Assembly: GCF_050633425.1 (NCBI RefSeq)
Contig: NZ_JBOEGM010000026.1
Coordinates: 1 to 64,000 of the forward strand
Direction: 5' to 3'
Origin: Pelagimonas sp050633425
Lineage (GTDB): Bacteria > Pseudomonadota > Alphaproteobacteria > Rhodobacterales > Rhodobacteraceae
Length of the DNA stretch: 64,000 bases
The notes beneath the pieces were generated by a model. The model ran no database searches. It saw only the letters and a program-made list of their open reading frames with translations, and was not told the origin of the DNA. The stretch's first letter is position 1; the number at the start of each line of letters is the position of its first letter. A program made the translations under genes and the position numbers. This document shows positions 38,566 through 47,883 of this stretch, one piece after another.

Positions 38566-38589
38566 GCAGCGCGCGACTTAGCGCGCTGC
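38566..38589. terminator. Perfect GC hairpin between convergent lolA and SLT genes
   Basis: GCAGCGCGC (38566-38574) and GCGCGCTGC (38581-38589) form a 9-bp stem with loop GACTTA, which contains the SLT gene stop codon. There is no T tract in either direction. Confidence 0.5.
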
Positions 38590-39168
38590 CCTACAATTTC
38601 GAAGCTGACTTTGATAGGTCACAGCACGCTGTCCGACCTCAGACGATACACGCAGCAGCCAGGATTTCGACTTGTAAGTGCCGCGTCGGTAGCCTCCGCG
38701 CCCTTCATGATAGGCAAGATACTGATTGCGTGCGTCCCATAACGAAATCCCAAGCTGTTCCTTGGTATCGTTCATGTACCAACCCATAAAGTCGGTCGCA
38801 TCTTTGATGTTGTCTCGTCTTGCGCCACGGCGGCCCTGATCGGCCAGGTATTCTTTCCACGTTCCATCCAAGGCTTGGCTATACCCAAAGGCAGAGCTTT
38901 GACGGCCCGCCGGAATAACGCCAAGTCGGAACCGCAACGGTGTGCGCGCATCCGAGATGAATTTGCTTTCCTGATAGATTGTCGCCATCTGCACATGCAC
39001 CGGCACGCCCCACTTACGCTCAGTCGCGCGGAAAGCTTTGTAATAGGTCGAACGCTGTTTCAAAATCTCACATGCGTTATCAAGACTGCGCGGCGCTTGG
39101 CCCGAACCGCCCCCTCCACAGGAGGCGACGAGTGCCAAAATCACCATTGCGCGAAGCCACTTGCTCAT
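38578..39168 (-). CDS. SLT-domain lipoprotein (lytic transglycosylase-like)
   Basis: 196 aa. The N-terminus has a lipobox, LALVASCGGGG, with the modified Cys at residue 17, so it should be a lipoprotein. The SLT-like core has VQMATIYQESKF (likely catalytic Glu), AFGYSQALDGTWKEYL and NQYLAYHEGRGGYRRG, the usual lysozyme-fold blocks. It would trim peptidoglycan near the membrane. It converges with lolA. Confidence 0.82.
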   Translation of the reverse strand: MSKWLRAMVILALVASCGGGGSGQAPRSLDNACEILKQRSTYYKAFRATERKWGVPVHVQMATIYQESKFISDARTPLRFRLGVIPAGRQSSAFGYSQALDGTWKEYLADQGRRGARRDNIKDATDFMGWYMNDTKEQLGISLWDARNQYLAYHEGRGGYRRGTYKSKSWLLRVSSEVGQRAVTYQSQLRNCRAAR

Positions 39169-39395
39169 ATGCCTCTCGCTTTTTGTATTTGTTATTTTGG
39201 CACAGTTTAGCCGATCAAAGCGGTTATGAAAATCACAATTCGGAAAGGGTATGGAAACCCGCCGGTTGCGGCGTTATCACGCCGTCTCAAAAGCTCTGTC
39301 GGAAGGCATTCCACACAGTGTTTCCCAAATAGCGCCCCCAAACGTTGGACAAGCCTCTCGCTTTTTCGGTAAAAAGGGGATTAAAGAGGCGGATG

Positions 39396-39722
39396 ATGCA
39401 ACATAAACGCGCTAAATATCACCTGGGCCAAGTGGTTAGGCACCGCAAGCATCCGTTTCGCGGGGTGGTTTTTGACGTCGATCCAGAATTTTCGAATACC
39501 GATGAATGGTATGAGGCCATTCCAGAAGAGTCGCGCCCAACAAAAAAGCAGCCGTTTTACCATTTGCTCGCAGAAAATGATCAAAGCTTTTACGTCGCTT
39601 ATGTGTCTGAGCAAAACCTAGTTGCGGACTATTCAGGCGAACCTGTGGATCACCCGGATATTCCTGACCTGTTCGGCGCTTTTCATGATGGCAGCTACGA
39701 ACTGCATTTTCAGCTTAATTAA
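39396..39722 (+). CDS. hspQ: Heat shock protein HspQ
   Basis: About 108 aa. The YccV/HspQ fold is recognised by AKYHLGQVVRHRKHPFRGVVFDVDPEFSNTDEWY and the later PFYHLLAENDQSFYVAYVSEQNL. In enterobacteria HspQ tunes DnaA stability and is a Lon specificity enhancer; the role here is assumed. Two ATGs lie in tandem (39393 and 39396), six bases after AAAGAGG for the second. Longer frames upstream are not conserved. Confidence 0.9.
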   Translation: MQHKRAKYHLGQVVRHRKHPFRGVVFDVDPEFSNTDEWYEAIPEESRPTKKQPFYHLLAENDQSFYVAYVSEQNLVADYSGEPVDHPDIPDLFGAFHDGSYELHFQLN

Positions 39723-39756
39723 ACCAACCGTCGGACATGTCAGCAGGGGAAGACCA

Positions 39757-39782
39757 GCGGGCCGTGCCCGCCGGGAATTTTC
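39757..39782 (+). terminator. Weak hairpin after hspQ
   Basis: GCGGGC (39757-39762) pairs with GCCCGC (39766-39771) over a three-base loop, followed by CGGGAATTTTC. It lies between convergent hspQ and ltaE; the stem is short. Confidence 0.35.
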
Positions 39783-39796
39783 TCGTGCATCCAGCG

Positions 39797-40840
39797 TTAG
39801 GTCAGGCGGTTCAACTCGGCCAAGAACGCGTCGACGCCCGCGTGCCCAATAGACCAATCGCAAACCAGTCGCCCGGTTACGATTGTGTCGTCCGATCCAT
39901 TTTCGTCGCCCATCAGGTAATAGTTCGCACCCGCAGCCATCAAAGCCTTGTGCTGTCCGAGTGCGAGCTCAAAGAAAATCACATTGGCTGGGGCTTGGGT
40001 GAGCACGGTCACGCCGTTGTCTTGTAGTCCGGCATATAGGCGCGCAGCGCTGGAGTTGGCCCGTCGGGCAAGATCAAGCCACAGATCGTCAGCCAAATAA
40101 GCCTGCATTTGCGCCGCGAGATAACGGTGTTTGGAAAACAAATGCCCACCGCGTTTGCGGCGCAGTTCAAACTGATAGGCCAGTTTGGGATCAAAAATCA
40201 CCACAGCTTCGACGCCCATCAGGCCGTTTTTGGTGCCGCCAAACACGGCAACATCAATGCCAAGCTTCCAGCTCATCTCAGCCGGGGAGCAGTCCAAGGC
40301 AGCACAAGCCTGCGCAAATCGCGCCCCGTCCAGATGGACAGGCATGTCAAATCCCTTGGCGATGTCGCAGAGCGCCTTCATTTCGGCCAACGTATAGACA
40401 TTGCCGATCTCGGCGACGTTGGTGATAGACACCGCACCGCGTTGTGGACCATGCACACCGCGGTTTTCCTCACCTTCAATGGCGGTCCGTAGGCGTTCGG
40501 GGGTCATGCGATCACCGCCCGGAACCAGTGTCAGCTTGGCACCACCTGTATAAAACTCAGGCGCGTTGCATTCATCTTCGTGGATATGGGCGCGATCCGA
40601 ACAGAACACGGTATCAAAGGGTTGGCACAGGATCGACAGCGCCAAAGCATTTGCGGCGGTTCCGGTTGGGACCAAATAAACAGCGGCTTCTGGCGCTTCG
40701 AACAGCGTGCGAATTTGATCGGCGACGTCGCGGGTCAGATCATCATTGCCATAGCCAAAGGTGTACCCTTCATTGGCCTTGGCAATCGCTTCCAGAACGG
40801 AAGGGTGGGCCGGGCCGGAATTGTCAGAGGCGAAAAACAT
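39797..40840 (-). CDS. ltaE: Low-specificity L-threonine aldolase
   Basis: 347 aa PLP enzyme that cleaves threonine and allo-threonine to glycine and acetaldehyde. Visible features are FASDNSGPAHPSVLEAI at the N-terminus, VHLDGARFAQACAAL, and the PLP lysine in VAVFGGTKNGLMG. The ATG at 40840 overlaps the stop of YcgN by one base, with GAGGAG upstream. It is the last gene of the YggS-MocR-ribF-ycgN-ltaE series. Confidence 0.92.
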   Translation of the reverse strand: MFFASDNSGPAHPSVLEAIAKANEGYTFGYGNDDLTRDVADQIRTLFEAPEAAVYLVPTGTAANALALSILCQPFDTVFCSDRAHIHEDECNAPEFYTGGAKLTLVPGGDRMTPERLRTAIEGEENRGVHGPQRGAVSITNVAEIGNVYTLAEMKALCDIAKGFDMPVHLDGARFAQACAALDCSPAEMSWKLGIDVAVFGGTKNGLMGVEAVVIFDPKLAYQFELRRKRGGHLFSKHRYLAAQMQAYLADDLWLDLARRANSSAARLYAGLQDNGVTVLTQAPANVIFFELALGQHKALMAAGANYYLMGDENGSDDTIVTGRLVCDWSIGHAGVDAFLAELNRLT

Positions 40841-41310
40841 CAAACAGGCTCCTCAATGATGTGGTCTTCCCAATCTTCGTCCGCGATATCATATTCGGAC
40901 ACTGTTTGCCCTCTCATCGAAACGCCGGCCTCATGAACACTCTCGGAACGGCCCGTAATCAGGGGGTGCCAATCGGGCAGGGGCGCATTGTTCCAAACCC
41001 GCTTGTAGGCGCAGGTTTCGGGCATCCAATACAGGTTCTTTTCGATATTGCCTGGTCGCAACACGATGCATTCGGGTACAAATTTGTGGCGGATTTCATA
41101 TTTGGCGCACAGGCAGGTCGTATCGTCGAGCAATCGACAGGCAACACGGGTCAAAGCAACTTCGCCGGTGTCTTCGTCTTCGAGCTTGTTGAGGCAACAC
41201 TTGCCGCAGCCGTCACACAGGGCTTCCCATTCCGCGCCCGACATTTCGTCCATCCGCTTATGTTCCCAAAAGCGGTCGCTTAGGCCGGTGCGGTTGATCT
41301 GATCGCTCAT
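40840..41310 (-). CDS. YcgN/UPF0260 cysteine-cluster protein
   Basis: 156 aa from the ATG at 41310 that overlaps the ribF stop (ATGA). The CxxCxxCC-type cluster is CDGCGKCCLNKLED near residue 33, with further cysteines at CRLL, CLCAKYE, C in FVPEC and C in ETCAYK, so a metal or iron-sulfur site is likely. WEALCDGCGKCC is diagnostic of the YcgN family, whose function is unknown. Coupling on both sides suggests it is cotranslated with ribF and ltaE. Confidence 0.88.
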   Translation of the reverse strand: MSDQINRTGLSDRFWEHKRMDEMSGAEWEALCDGCGKCCLNKLEDEDTGEVALTRVACRLLDDTTCLCAKYEIRHKFVPECIVLRPGNIEKNLYWMPETCAYKRVWNNAPLPDWHPLITGRSESVHEAGVSMRGQTVSEYDIADEDWEDHIIEEPV

Positions 41311-42239
41311 AAAGCGGCCAAAATGGCGCGGGCTTGATCGCAATCGCGATCCATCTGAGTGATCAGCGCATCCAACCCATCGAATTTCAGTTCCGGTCGC
41401 AGGTAATCGACCAATGCGACAGACAAGGTCGCGCCATAAAGATCACCGGTGAAATCAAACACGAATGTTTCGATATTGGGCATGTTTTCGCCAAACATCG
41501 GTCGGACGCCGACCGAGGCCGCGCCGTGGTAACTGCCCTTGTGCGGGCCATCCATAACGTCGACCAGAACAGCATAGACACCAAATTTTGGCGGATGCAG
41601 CCCGTCGATGGACATGTTCGCGGTGGGATACCCAAGCTCACGACCGCGCTGTTCACCGCCGATGACTTCGCCTTCGATCCGGTGCCAATGGCCCAGCTGC
41701 ATCGCAGCATCACGCGGACGACCGTCGCCCAAAGCTGTTCGAATAGCCGTTGAAGACACTTGCACCCCTCCGGTTTCCAAAAGATCAGCGATGGTGACAC
41801 CAAAGCCCATTTCACGCCCAAAGGCTTTGAGATCTTCGACAGTGCCTTTGCGCCCCTGCCCAAAACAGAAATCCGCCCCAACGACGATATGAGTCAGGCC
41901 TAGGCCATCACAGATGACATTTTGCGCAAATTCGCGAGGCGTCAAAGAGGCCAGGGCGGTGTTGAAATTCAGTTGAAACAGATGATCTACCCCAAGTTTT
42001 GCAAGCCGAGAGGCACGGGCCTCGGCGCTCATCAAGCGAAACGGCGGGGCGTCCGGGGCAAAGTATTCCCGTGGATGGGGCTCAAAGGTCATCACCCCCA
42101 GCGGCGCGTCGGGTGCGGCCTGTTGGGCCAAAGCGATCACGGCTTGGTGGCCCCGATGCACGCCGTCAAAGTTGCCAATCGCAGCACAGGCGCCGCGATC
42201 TTTGGGAGTGGTGAACTGATAGTCTCTGATAATCCGCAT
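41307..42239 (-). CDS. ribF: Bifunctional riboflavin kinase / FAD synthetase
   Basis: 310 aa. It phosphorylates riboflavin to FMN and adenylates FMN to FAD. The N-terminal adenylyltransferase domain has AIGNFDGVHRGHQAVI and VVGADFCFGQGRKGT; the C-terminal kinase domain has RELGYPTANMSIDGLHPPKFGVYAV and ends with VALVDYLRPELKFDGLDALITQMDRD. It lies nine bases after the MocR gene and overlaps ycgN by four. Confidence 0.94.
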   Translation of the reverse strand: MRIIRDYQFTTPKDRGACAAIGNFDGVHRGHQAVIALAQQAAPDAPLGVMTFEPHPREYFAPDAPPFRLMSAEARASRLAKLGVDHLFQLNFNTALASLTPREFAQNVICDGLGLTHIVVGADFCFGQGRKGTVEDLKAFGREMGFGVTIADLLETGGVQVSSTAIRTALGDGRPRDAAMQLGHWHRIEGEVIGGEQRGRELGYPTANMSIDGLHPPKFGVYAVLVDVMDGPHKGSYHGAASVGVRPMFGENMPNIETFVFDFTGDLYGATLSVALVDYLRPELKFDGLDALITQMDRDCDQARAILAAL

Positions 42240-42248
42240 AGGGGGGGC

Positions 42249-43727
42249 TTAGCCTTGCTTTTTCTTTTGCGCAAGCGCTGTGCCAATGCGGGCGATACCT
42301 TCTTCGATCCGCTCGGTCGGGATCGAGCTATACCCCAATCGGTAATAATTATGCGGGCGATCAGGTCCGGCAAAAAACGCTTCGCCGGGCTCAAGCAAAA
42401 CGCCTTGTTCACGCATGCGTTCCGCAAATTTGCGGGTGTCGCAGTTTTCAGGGGCCTGCATCCAAAGCGCGGAACCGCCATGTGCTCCTTTGCCTGCAAT
42501 TTCGAGCCCATGTTCGGCAATGGCGGTCTCCATCACCTGCCGGCGTTCAGTCAGGGCCAGACCAATGCGCCGCACCAACGCATCGTAATGCCCAAGCGAT
42601 AAGAAATAGGCCGCAGTGCGTTGGATATGACCGGGGGGATGGCGCAAAACGCTGGCGCGCAGAGCCCGCGCCTCGCGAATAAATTCAGCGGATCCAACCA
42701 TGTAACCAAGCCGAAGTCCCGGAAACAGCGACTTGGAGAAGCTGCCAACATAGATCACGCGCCCGTCTTCATCGAGGCTTTTGAGCGCGGGGCTTGGGGG
42801 GGCCAAAAACGACATTTCGAACTCGTAATCGTCTTCGACAATGAGGGCGTCAATCTCGGCGGCGCGTTTCAATAACGCATCGCGCCGGTCACGGGGCAGG
42901 GTCGATGAGGTCGGACATTGATGGCTTGGGGTGGTGAAAATCACCCGGCTGTCCCTTGGAATCGCATCAGGTGGCAGCCCCTGTTCATCAACTGCGACGG
43001 GGGTGATTTCGGCTCCGGTTTGCCGCAATAACCCGCGCAATTCGGGATAACATGGATCTTCTACCGCGACCTTACGACCATCCGAGGCCAACAGTTGAGA
43101 GGCCAGCCAGAGGGCATTCTGCGCGCCCAGCGTGATCAGAATTTCGTCAGGTCCGGCAATAATCCCGCGTCTCGGCAGGCTGTGCCGGGCGATAAATGTC
43201 ACCAGTTCAGGATCGTCGAGATCAAATTGATCCTGCGTCAGAGACACGAAATCCTTGGCCCCTAACGCCTGCATCGCGCAAAGCCGCCAATTGGCGTGAT
43301 CAAACAGTTTCTGGTCGGTTTGGCCGTAAATGAACGGGAACCGATACCTCGACCAATCGCTTGGCCGCGCGAGGCCCATCGGCCGATCAGAGGCAAAGCG
43401 ACGGGCCAAGGCACTGTCCCAGTCCACCTTATCCTCGGCTTGGGTCAGGGGGCCAAAGTCCGGTGGCTCGGGGGCATTTTCGCTAACAAAATAGCCCGAT
43501 CGCCCCCGTGATATCAGATAATCATTCGCGAGAAGTTCGGTATAGGCCAACGTGACAGTGATCCGACTCACGCTTAGGTGTTTGGCCAATAATCGCGTCG
43601 AAGGGAGCTTTTCCCCTCGTCTGAATCGCCCCGACAAAATGCCCTCGGCCACCATCTGTTGGATGCGGGCCTGAAGGGTGCCTTGGGTGTTTTGCGCGAG
43701 GAAGAATGTTTCGACAGGTATCGCCAT
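42249..43727 (-). CDS. MocR-type PLP-dependent transcriptional regulator
   Basis: 492 aa. An N-terminal GntR-type winged helix (residues about 15-80: ILSGRFRRGEKLPSTRLLAKHLSVSRITV) is joined to an inactive-type class I aminotransferase domain with a PLP lysine in VGSFSKSLFPGLRLGY. MocR proteins use PLP as effector or cofactor and regulate pdxS/T, taurine, GABA or other amino acid genes. It sits in series with the PLP homeostasis protein YggS and with ribF, so a B6/B2-related target is plausible but unproven. Confidence 0.87.
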   Translation of the reverse strand: MAIPVETFFLAQNTQGTLQARIQQMVAEGILSGRFRRGEKLPSTRLLAKHLSVSRITVTLAYTELLANDYLISRGRSGYFVSENAPEPPDFGPLTQAEDKVDWDSALARRFASDRPMGLARPSDWSRYRFPFIYGQTDQKLFDHANWRLCAMQALGAKDFVSLTQDQFDLDDPELVTFIARHSLPRRGIIAGPDEILITLGAQNALWLASQLLASDGRKVAVEDPCYPELRGLLRQTGAEITPVAVDEQGLPPDAIPRDSRVIFTTPSHQCPTSSTLPRDRRDALLKRAAEIDALIVEDDYEFEMSFLAPPSPALKSLDEDGRVIYVGSFSKSLFPGLRLGYMVGSAEFIREARALRASVLRHPPGHIQRTAAYFLSLGHYDALVRRIGLALTERRQVMETAIAEHGLEIAGKGAHGGSALWMQAPENCDTRKFAERMREQGVLLEPGEAFFAGPDRPHNYYRLGYSSIPTERIEEGIARIGTALAQKKKQG

Positions 43728-43775
43728 GGGAGCAAGATAAGCTGGCTTTAAAACGGCTGCAATCTGGATATACGA

Positions 43776-44435
43776 TTATTCGGCTGGTTTCACCCGGTCA
43801 CCGAAAATAGCAGAGCCAACACGGATATGCGTGGCCCCAAAGGCAATGGCCTGTTCGAAATCAGCGCTCATTCCCATCGACAAACCGGACAACCCGTTGC
43901 GCTCAGCAATCTTGCGCAGCAACGAGAAGTGCAGGCTTGGGGTTTCCTCGGCTGGGGGAATGCACATCAACCCTTTGACCGGGAGATCAAGGCCGCGTGC
44001 CTCGGTGATGAAAGCATCGGCTTCGGCGGGTCGGACCCCGGCCTTTTGCGGTTCTTCGCCGGTTTTGATCTGAATGAACAGGTCTGGGCAATGGCCCAGC
44101 TCTTGGGCGAGACGCGCCAGAGACGTCGCAAGTTTGGGCCGATCGACAGAATGAATGGCGTCAAAGAGTTCCATGGCCTGACGGGCTTTGTTGCTCTGCA
44201 ATGGGCCAATAAGGTGAACATGAACGCCCTCAAAACGGGTTTTCAGATCTGGCCATTTCTCAGCGGCTTCTTGAACGCGGTTTTCGCCGAACAGCTTGTG
44301 GCCCTGGTCCAAAACAGCTTCGACGCGGTCAATTGGCTGTACTTTGCTGACAGCAATCAGTTCGACGTCAGACGGGGAACGCCCCGCCTCTTGGCAGGCG
44401 TTGGTGATGCGGCTCTTTATGTCCATCAAACCCAT
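43776..44435 (-). CDS. YggS/PLPBP family pyridoxal 5'-phosphate homeostasis protein
   Basis: 219 aa TIM-barrel protein of the alanine racemase N-terminal fold. The PLP lysine lies in LIAVSKVQPID near residue 31; VHLIGPLQSNKARQAMELFDAIHSVD and GLSMGMSADFEQAIAFGATHIRVGSAIFG are the family signature. It buffers free PLP and affects amino acid pools rather than catalysing a known reaction. GGAGAG precedes the ATG. It is first in the cofactor-related minus-strand series. Confidence 0.92.
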   Translation of the reverse strand: MGLMDIKSRITNACQEAGRSPSDVELIAVSKVQPIDRVEAVLDQGHKLFGENRVQEAAEKWPDLKTRFEGVHVHLIGPLQSNKARQAMELFDAIHSVDRPKLATSLARLAQELGHCPDLFIQIKTGEEPQKAGVRPAEADAFITEARGLDLPVKGLMCIPPAEETPSLHFSLLRKIAERNGLSGLSMGMSADFEQAIAFGATHIRVGSAIFGDRVKPAE

Positions 44436-44490
44436 GTCGGCTCTCCGAGATCAGTGTCGTCTTCTGATGTCTCAGCTAAAGGGCTTTGCC

Positions 44491-44522
44491 GCAAAAGAAA
44501 AGAGCGGGCCGAAGCCCGCTCT
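44491..44522 (-). terminator. Intrinsic terminator of the porin gene
   Basis: AGAGCGGGC (44501-44509) and GCCCGCTCT (44514-44522) form a perfect 9-bp stem with a four-base loop. Read on the minus strand it is followed by TTTCTTTTGC. It separates the porin from yggS. Confidence 0.85.
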
Positions 44523-44546
44523 CTCTTAGTCTAAGTCAAGCAGTCC

Positions 44547-45545
44547 TTAGAAGGACATTGCCAGACCCAAGGACCAGCTGTTCGCATCGTCGCTGAAGTC
44601 TGTGGCTTCGTCTTCGATTTCGGCATAGCCGTAACCGAATTGTGCCTGCAGACCGCCACCGAGATCATAGTCAACTGCCAGGCCGTAACCTTTGGTTGTC
44701 AGATCAGCGAAACCGCCACGGTTTTCGTATTTACCCATGTTCACACCGATGGTCAGTGCGTTCATTGTGTAACCGAATGCAACACCAACATGTGTTTGGT
44801 CGTCGTCGGAACCAAAGTCTGTTGAGGAGTAGTTCAAGATACCTTGGATGCCGTTGTTGAAGGTGGTGTCAACCGACACACCCCAAACAGACACGTTGCC
44901 GTCGTCTGCGTCGCCGTTCAGGTCACCAGCTTGGTAGCCAAGGCCAACGCCCAGTGCCAGACCAGCAAGGTCAGCAGAGTAACGTACACCTACACCCCAG
45001 ATAGGATCGCCACCATCGTCGGTGTCGTCCAGTTCAACCGACAGATAGCCGGTGAAGCCAGAAGCAGAGTACTCAAGCTGAGCGATCTGACCGTCGTATA
45101 CGCCGTCGAGGCCGGAGTTACCATTGTAACCACCGAAGGAGAACTCTTCGCCGCCAGTTGTGAACGCGCCGAGGCCTTGCTCGTGGTCGTCATTGATTGC
45201 GGAGCCGATGATGGCTTCTTTCATTGCGGCGTCGAATGCACCGTCAACGTCGCCCATGGTCAGTTTTGCAGGACCGTAAGCGATGAACAGAGTTTCACCA
45301 CCTTGGGTGCTGTTCGCGAACGCACCGTTTTCGTCCAGGTCAACTTTGGCACCAAATGTCAGACCGTTGTCAGCTTCACCAGTCATGGTGAAAGTGATGT
45401 CGATGTCTGTGTGGAAGCCAGTTTCGATGAATGTACCACCGATGAGGCCCATTTCGGCAGAACCGGACAGTGCGATGTTTTCGTTTGCCGACGCAACGCC
45501 AGCGGTTGCAACCAGTGCAGTGGTAGCAAGCAGAATATGTTTCAT
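44547..45545 (-). CDS. Outer-membrane porin (Rhodobacteraceae type)
   Basis: 332 aa. A signal peptide (HILLATTALVATAGVASA) precedes a beta-barrel of alternating strands with acidic, glycine- and aspartate-rich turns (DDTDDGGDP, LNGDADDGNV) and a C-terminal SLGLAMSF ending in the terminal Phe needed for outer-membrane assembly. This is the general porin layout of Rhodobacter and roseobacters, forming diffusion channels for small solutes. GAGGGAAACA precedes the ATG at 45545. Codon use is highly biased, as for an abundant protein. Confidence 0.9.
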   Translation of the reverse strand: MKHILLATTALVATAGVASANENIALSGSAEMGLIGGTFIETGFHTDIDITFTMTGEADNGLTFGAKVDLDENGAFANSTQGGETLFIAYGPAKLTMGDVDGAFDAAMKEAIIGSAINDDHEQGLGAFTTGGEEFSFGGYNGNSGLDGVYDGQIAQLEYSASGFTGYLSVELDDTDDGGDPIWGVGVRYSADLAGLALGVGLGYQAGDLNGDADDGNVSVWGVSVDTTFNNGIQGILNYSSTDFGSDDDQTHVGVAFGYTMNALTIGVNMGKYENRGGFADLTTKGYGLAVDYDLGGGLQAQFGYGYAEIEDEATDFSDDANSWSLGLAMSF

Positions 45546-45838
45546 TGTTTCCCTCATGTGTTCTAAAGGCACTACCAGGCCGAAAGTCCGGCCCTGATGC
45601 GAGATCTATGCGCTTGCTGCCCCCCGCATTGCAACCCGTCTGAAATTGCAAATGCCCAACAAGCAATCCAGTGATGCGCAATTGTCACAAGGTTTTCGGT
45701 GGCAAACCGGGAATCCCCGAATTCCTGCGCAAGTTCCTGCCGATAGCCCTCAGAACGGCGGTCTTTATAATGACGACTTGCCGCTGTGCCGCGCCCCTTG
45801 TATGCAATGGGAAACATCGTCGGTGGGAGAAAAAGCGA

Positions 45839-46336
45839 ATGAGCATATCGCGAATCTTATTAGGTATTGGTCTTGCGGTGGCATTGCTTGTTCAATCGGG
45901 CTGCGGGTCTTCTGCCAAGCGAGGATCGGTTGAGACGCCTCCTGCGGATGAGATTGTTGATGGAATCCTTTATCCTGATGGCAACAAACCCCGCGGAACG
46001 ATTTGGGACATTTTCAGATCCCGCGAAGATCAGGGGCGCATTGGGGCCGTTAACAAATACATCTGGAATGCCTCTCTTGATACGTTGGACTTTTTGCCGA
46101 TCCAGTCGGTGGATCCGTTCACCGGCGTGATTGTGACCGGCTTTGGCACACCACCGGGCGGCGGCAAAGCATATCGCGCGACAATTCATGTGAATGATCC
46201 TGCTTTGGATGCACGGTCGTTGAATGTCGCCCTCATGACGCGTTCAGGCCCGGCTAGCGCAGCGACTGTGCGGGCAATCGAAGATGCCATTCTGACGCGG
46301 GCGCGCCAGCTTCGCGCGCAAGACAGCCGTTTGTAA
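45839..46336 (+). CDS. DUF3576 family lipoprotein
   Basis: 165 aa. The lipobox LLVQSGCGSS puts the modified Cys near residue 20. The mature part (DEIVDGILYPDGNKPRGTIWDIFRSRED; VNKYIWNASLDTLDFLPIQSVDPFTGVIVTGFG) matches the DUF3576 family of alphaproteobacterial lipoproteins of unknown function. GGGAG precedes the ATG at 45839. It is divergent from the porin and ends at a bidirectional terminator. Confidence 0.85.
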   Translation: MSISRILLGIGLAVALLVQSGCGSSAKRGSVETPPADEIVDGILYPDGNKPRGTIWDIFRSREDQGRIGAVNKYIWNASLDTLDFLPIQSVDPFTGVIVTGFGTPPGGGKAYRATIHVNDPALDARSLNVALMTRSGPASAATVRAIEDAILTRARQLRAQDSRL

Positions 46337-46380
46337 CGGCTTCGGACATCGGTACCGATAAGCGGGTGCAAAAAAACAAA

Positions 46381-46417
46381 ACCTCGACTTGCCACCGCAG
46401 GTCGAGGTTTTTCTTTG
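46381..46417. terminator. Bidirectional terminator between DUF3576 and glycosyltransferase genes
   Basis: ACCTCGAC (46381-46388) and GTCGAGGT (46401-46408) form an 8-bp stem, flanked by A-rich sequence on the left and TTTTTCTTT on the right, so it can act on both strands. Confidence 0.75.
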
Positions 46418-46445
46418 TCTCACTTCGCCTAAGCAAGCTGTGGCC

Positions 46446-47705
46446 TTAGTCTAAAACCGGGCGGGCTTCCATTTTTGACAAGCGTTCAACCCAATCCAGG
46501 TGCTGAGGCAGGCAGATTGTGTTCAAGTCGTATCTCTCCCGCACAAACTGCCGGGCGTTTTCGCCCATGCGGGCACGGGCATCTGGATCGTCCAATAGGG
46601 CGCAAAGTCGCTCGACCAACGCATCTTTGTCGAAAAAATCAACCATCCAGCCGTTTTCGTCTTCGGTCATGACCTCGCGCACGGGGGCCGTGTTGCTGGC
46701 AAGAATTGCGCAGCCCGCGCTCATGGATTCGAGCAGCGACCAAGACAGAACAAACGGATATGTCAGATAGACATGGGCGCGGCTGACCTGAATCATCGAC
46801 AGATAGGTGTCATAGGGCACCCGACCCATAAAATGCACGCGATCCCAATGCGGTGTCGGTATGCGGCCGCGCACCTCGTCGATAAAGATCTGCTTCCAGG
46901 TTTGCCCGTTAGGAGCCTTGGCCCCATAGGACACTTCATCCCCGCCCAACAAAACAACCTGCGCATTCGGACGCTGTTTAAGGATTGCGGGCAGGGCGCG
47001 CATGAAGATGTGATAGCCGCGATAGGGTTCAAGGTTGCGGTTGATAAAGGTGATGACTTCGTCGTCGCGGGTCAAAGTCAGGTCATCTGACACTTTAAGG
47101 GCCGCGTTTGGGTTGGGGCAGACCAGATCAGTGTCGACACCATCATGGGCAACTGTGATCCGCTCGCGCCAACGTTCCGGGAAGGTGTCGGCCTGAAACT
47201 GTGTTGGGCTAAGCCCCGCATCCATGATTTCTTCATGCAGGCGGTTGTTCATATTCTTCATCCGAATGCGCAATTTATCCGCTTCGGGGCTTTTGGATGG
47301 GAATTCAGGATCGTAATTCAGGAAATCACCGCTGGTGAGGTGATAAAGCTCACAATAGAGACCAAGTCGGGCTGTCGGCCAGATGTCCTTTAGGAACATC
47401 GGTTCACCCCAACCGTGATGGGCGCAGATAACATCCGGCTCAAAGCCTTGGTTTTTTAGCGCCAAAGCACCGCGATAACAGGACGTGGCCCGCAAAAGCT
47501 TGGTCTCAAAATCAGACAGCCAGGGGTGAATGTTTGGTGTCGAGCCGCCCTTGATCTCATAAGGGAGAACCTGAACGCCTTGCCATTGCGCTGGCTGTTT
47601 CACCTTGCAAGTCAGCGCCACAACCTGATGGCCTTGTTTAACAAGGGCCGGGGCCAGATGCTTGTATTGCCCGGGGAAATTCTGGTGAATCAAAAGGATT
47701 TTCAT
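46446..47705 (-). CDS. Glycosyltransferase family 4-type protein
   Basis: 419 aa with a GT-B layout. The start MKILLIHQNFPGQYKHLAPAL follows GAGGCGG; a 27-codon longer frame is rejected. The C-terminal half has a nucleotide-sugar region: FINRNLEPYRGYHIFMRALPAI, VHFMGRVPYDTYLSMIQVSRAHVYLTYPFVLSWSLLESM with the Glu of the EX7E area. The sugar and acceptor are unknown. No polysaccharide cluster is next to it. Confidence 0.87.
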   Translation of the reverse strand: MKILLIHQNFPGQYKHLAPALVKQGHQVVALTCKVKQPAQWQGVQVLPYEIKGGSTPNIHPWLSDFETKLLRATSCYRGALALKNQGFEPDVICAHHGWGEPMFLKDIWPTARLGLYCELYHLTSGDFLNYDPEFPSKSPEADKLRIRMKNMNNRLHEEIMDAGLSPTQFQADTFPERWRERITVAHDGVDTDLVCPNPNAALKVSDDLTLTRDDEVITFINRNLEPYRGYHIFMRALPAILKQRPNAQVVLLGGDEVSYGAKAPNGQTWKQIFIDEVRGRIPTPHWDRVHFMGRVPYDTYLSMIQVSRAHVYLTYPFVLSWSLLESMSAGCAILASNTAPVREVMTEDENGWMVDFFDKDALVERLCALLDDPDARARMGENARQFVRERYDLNTICLPQHLDWVERLSKMEARPVLD

Positions 47706-47883
47706 CCGAACCGCCTCAATTTCTATTTTTTGCGTTTTGCCATGATGGGCGGTGCGGGCCAATGCTTTGCGCCCGATTGTCTGCATTGGGTTGCCAAAAA
47801 GGCACCAAAGGCTAGACGATTGCCTGTCATCAGCCTATCACAGCCGCTAAATTCGTCCGTCTAAGCCCGCCTGAGGAATACAC

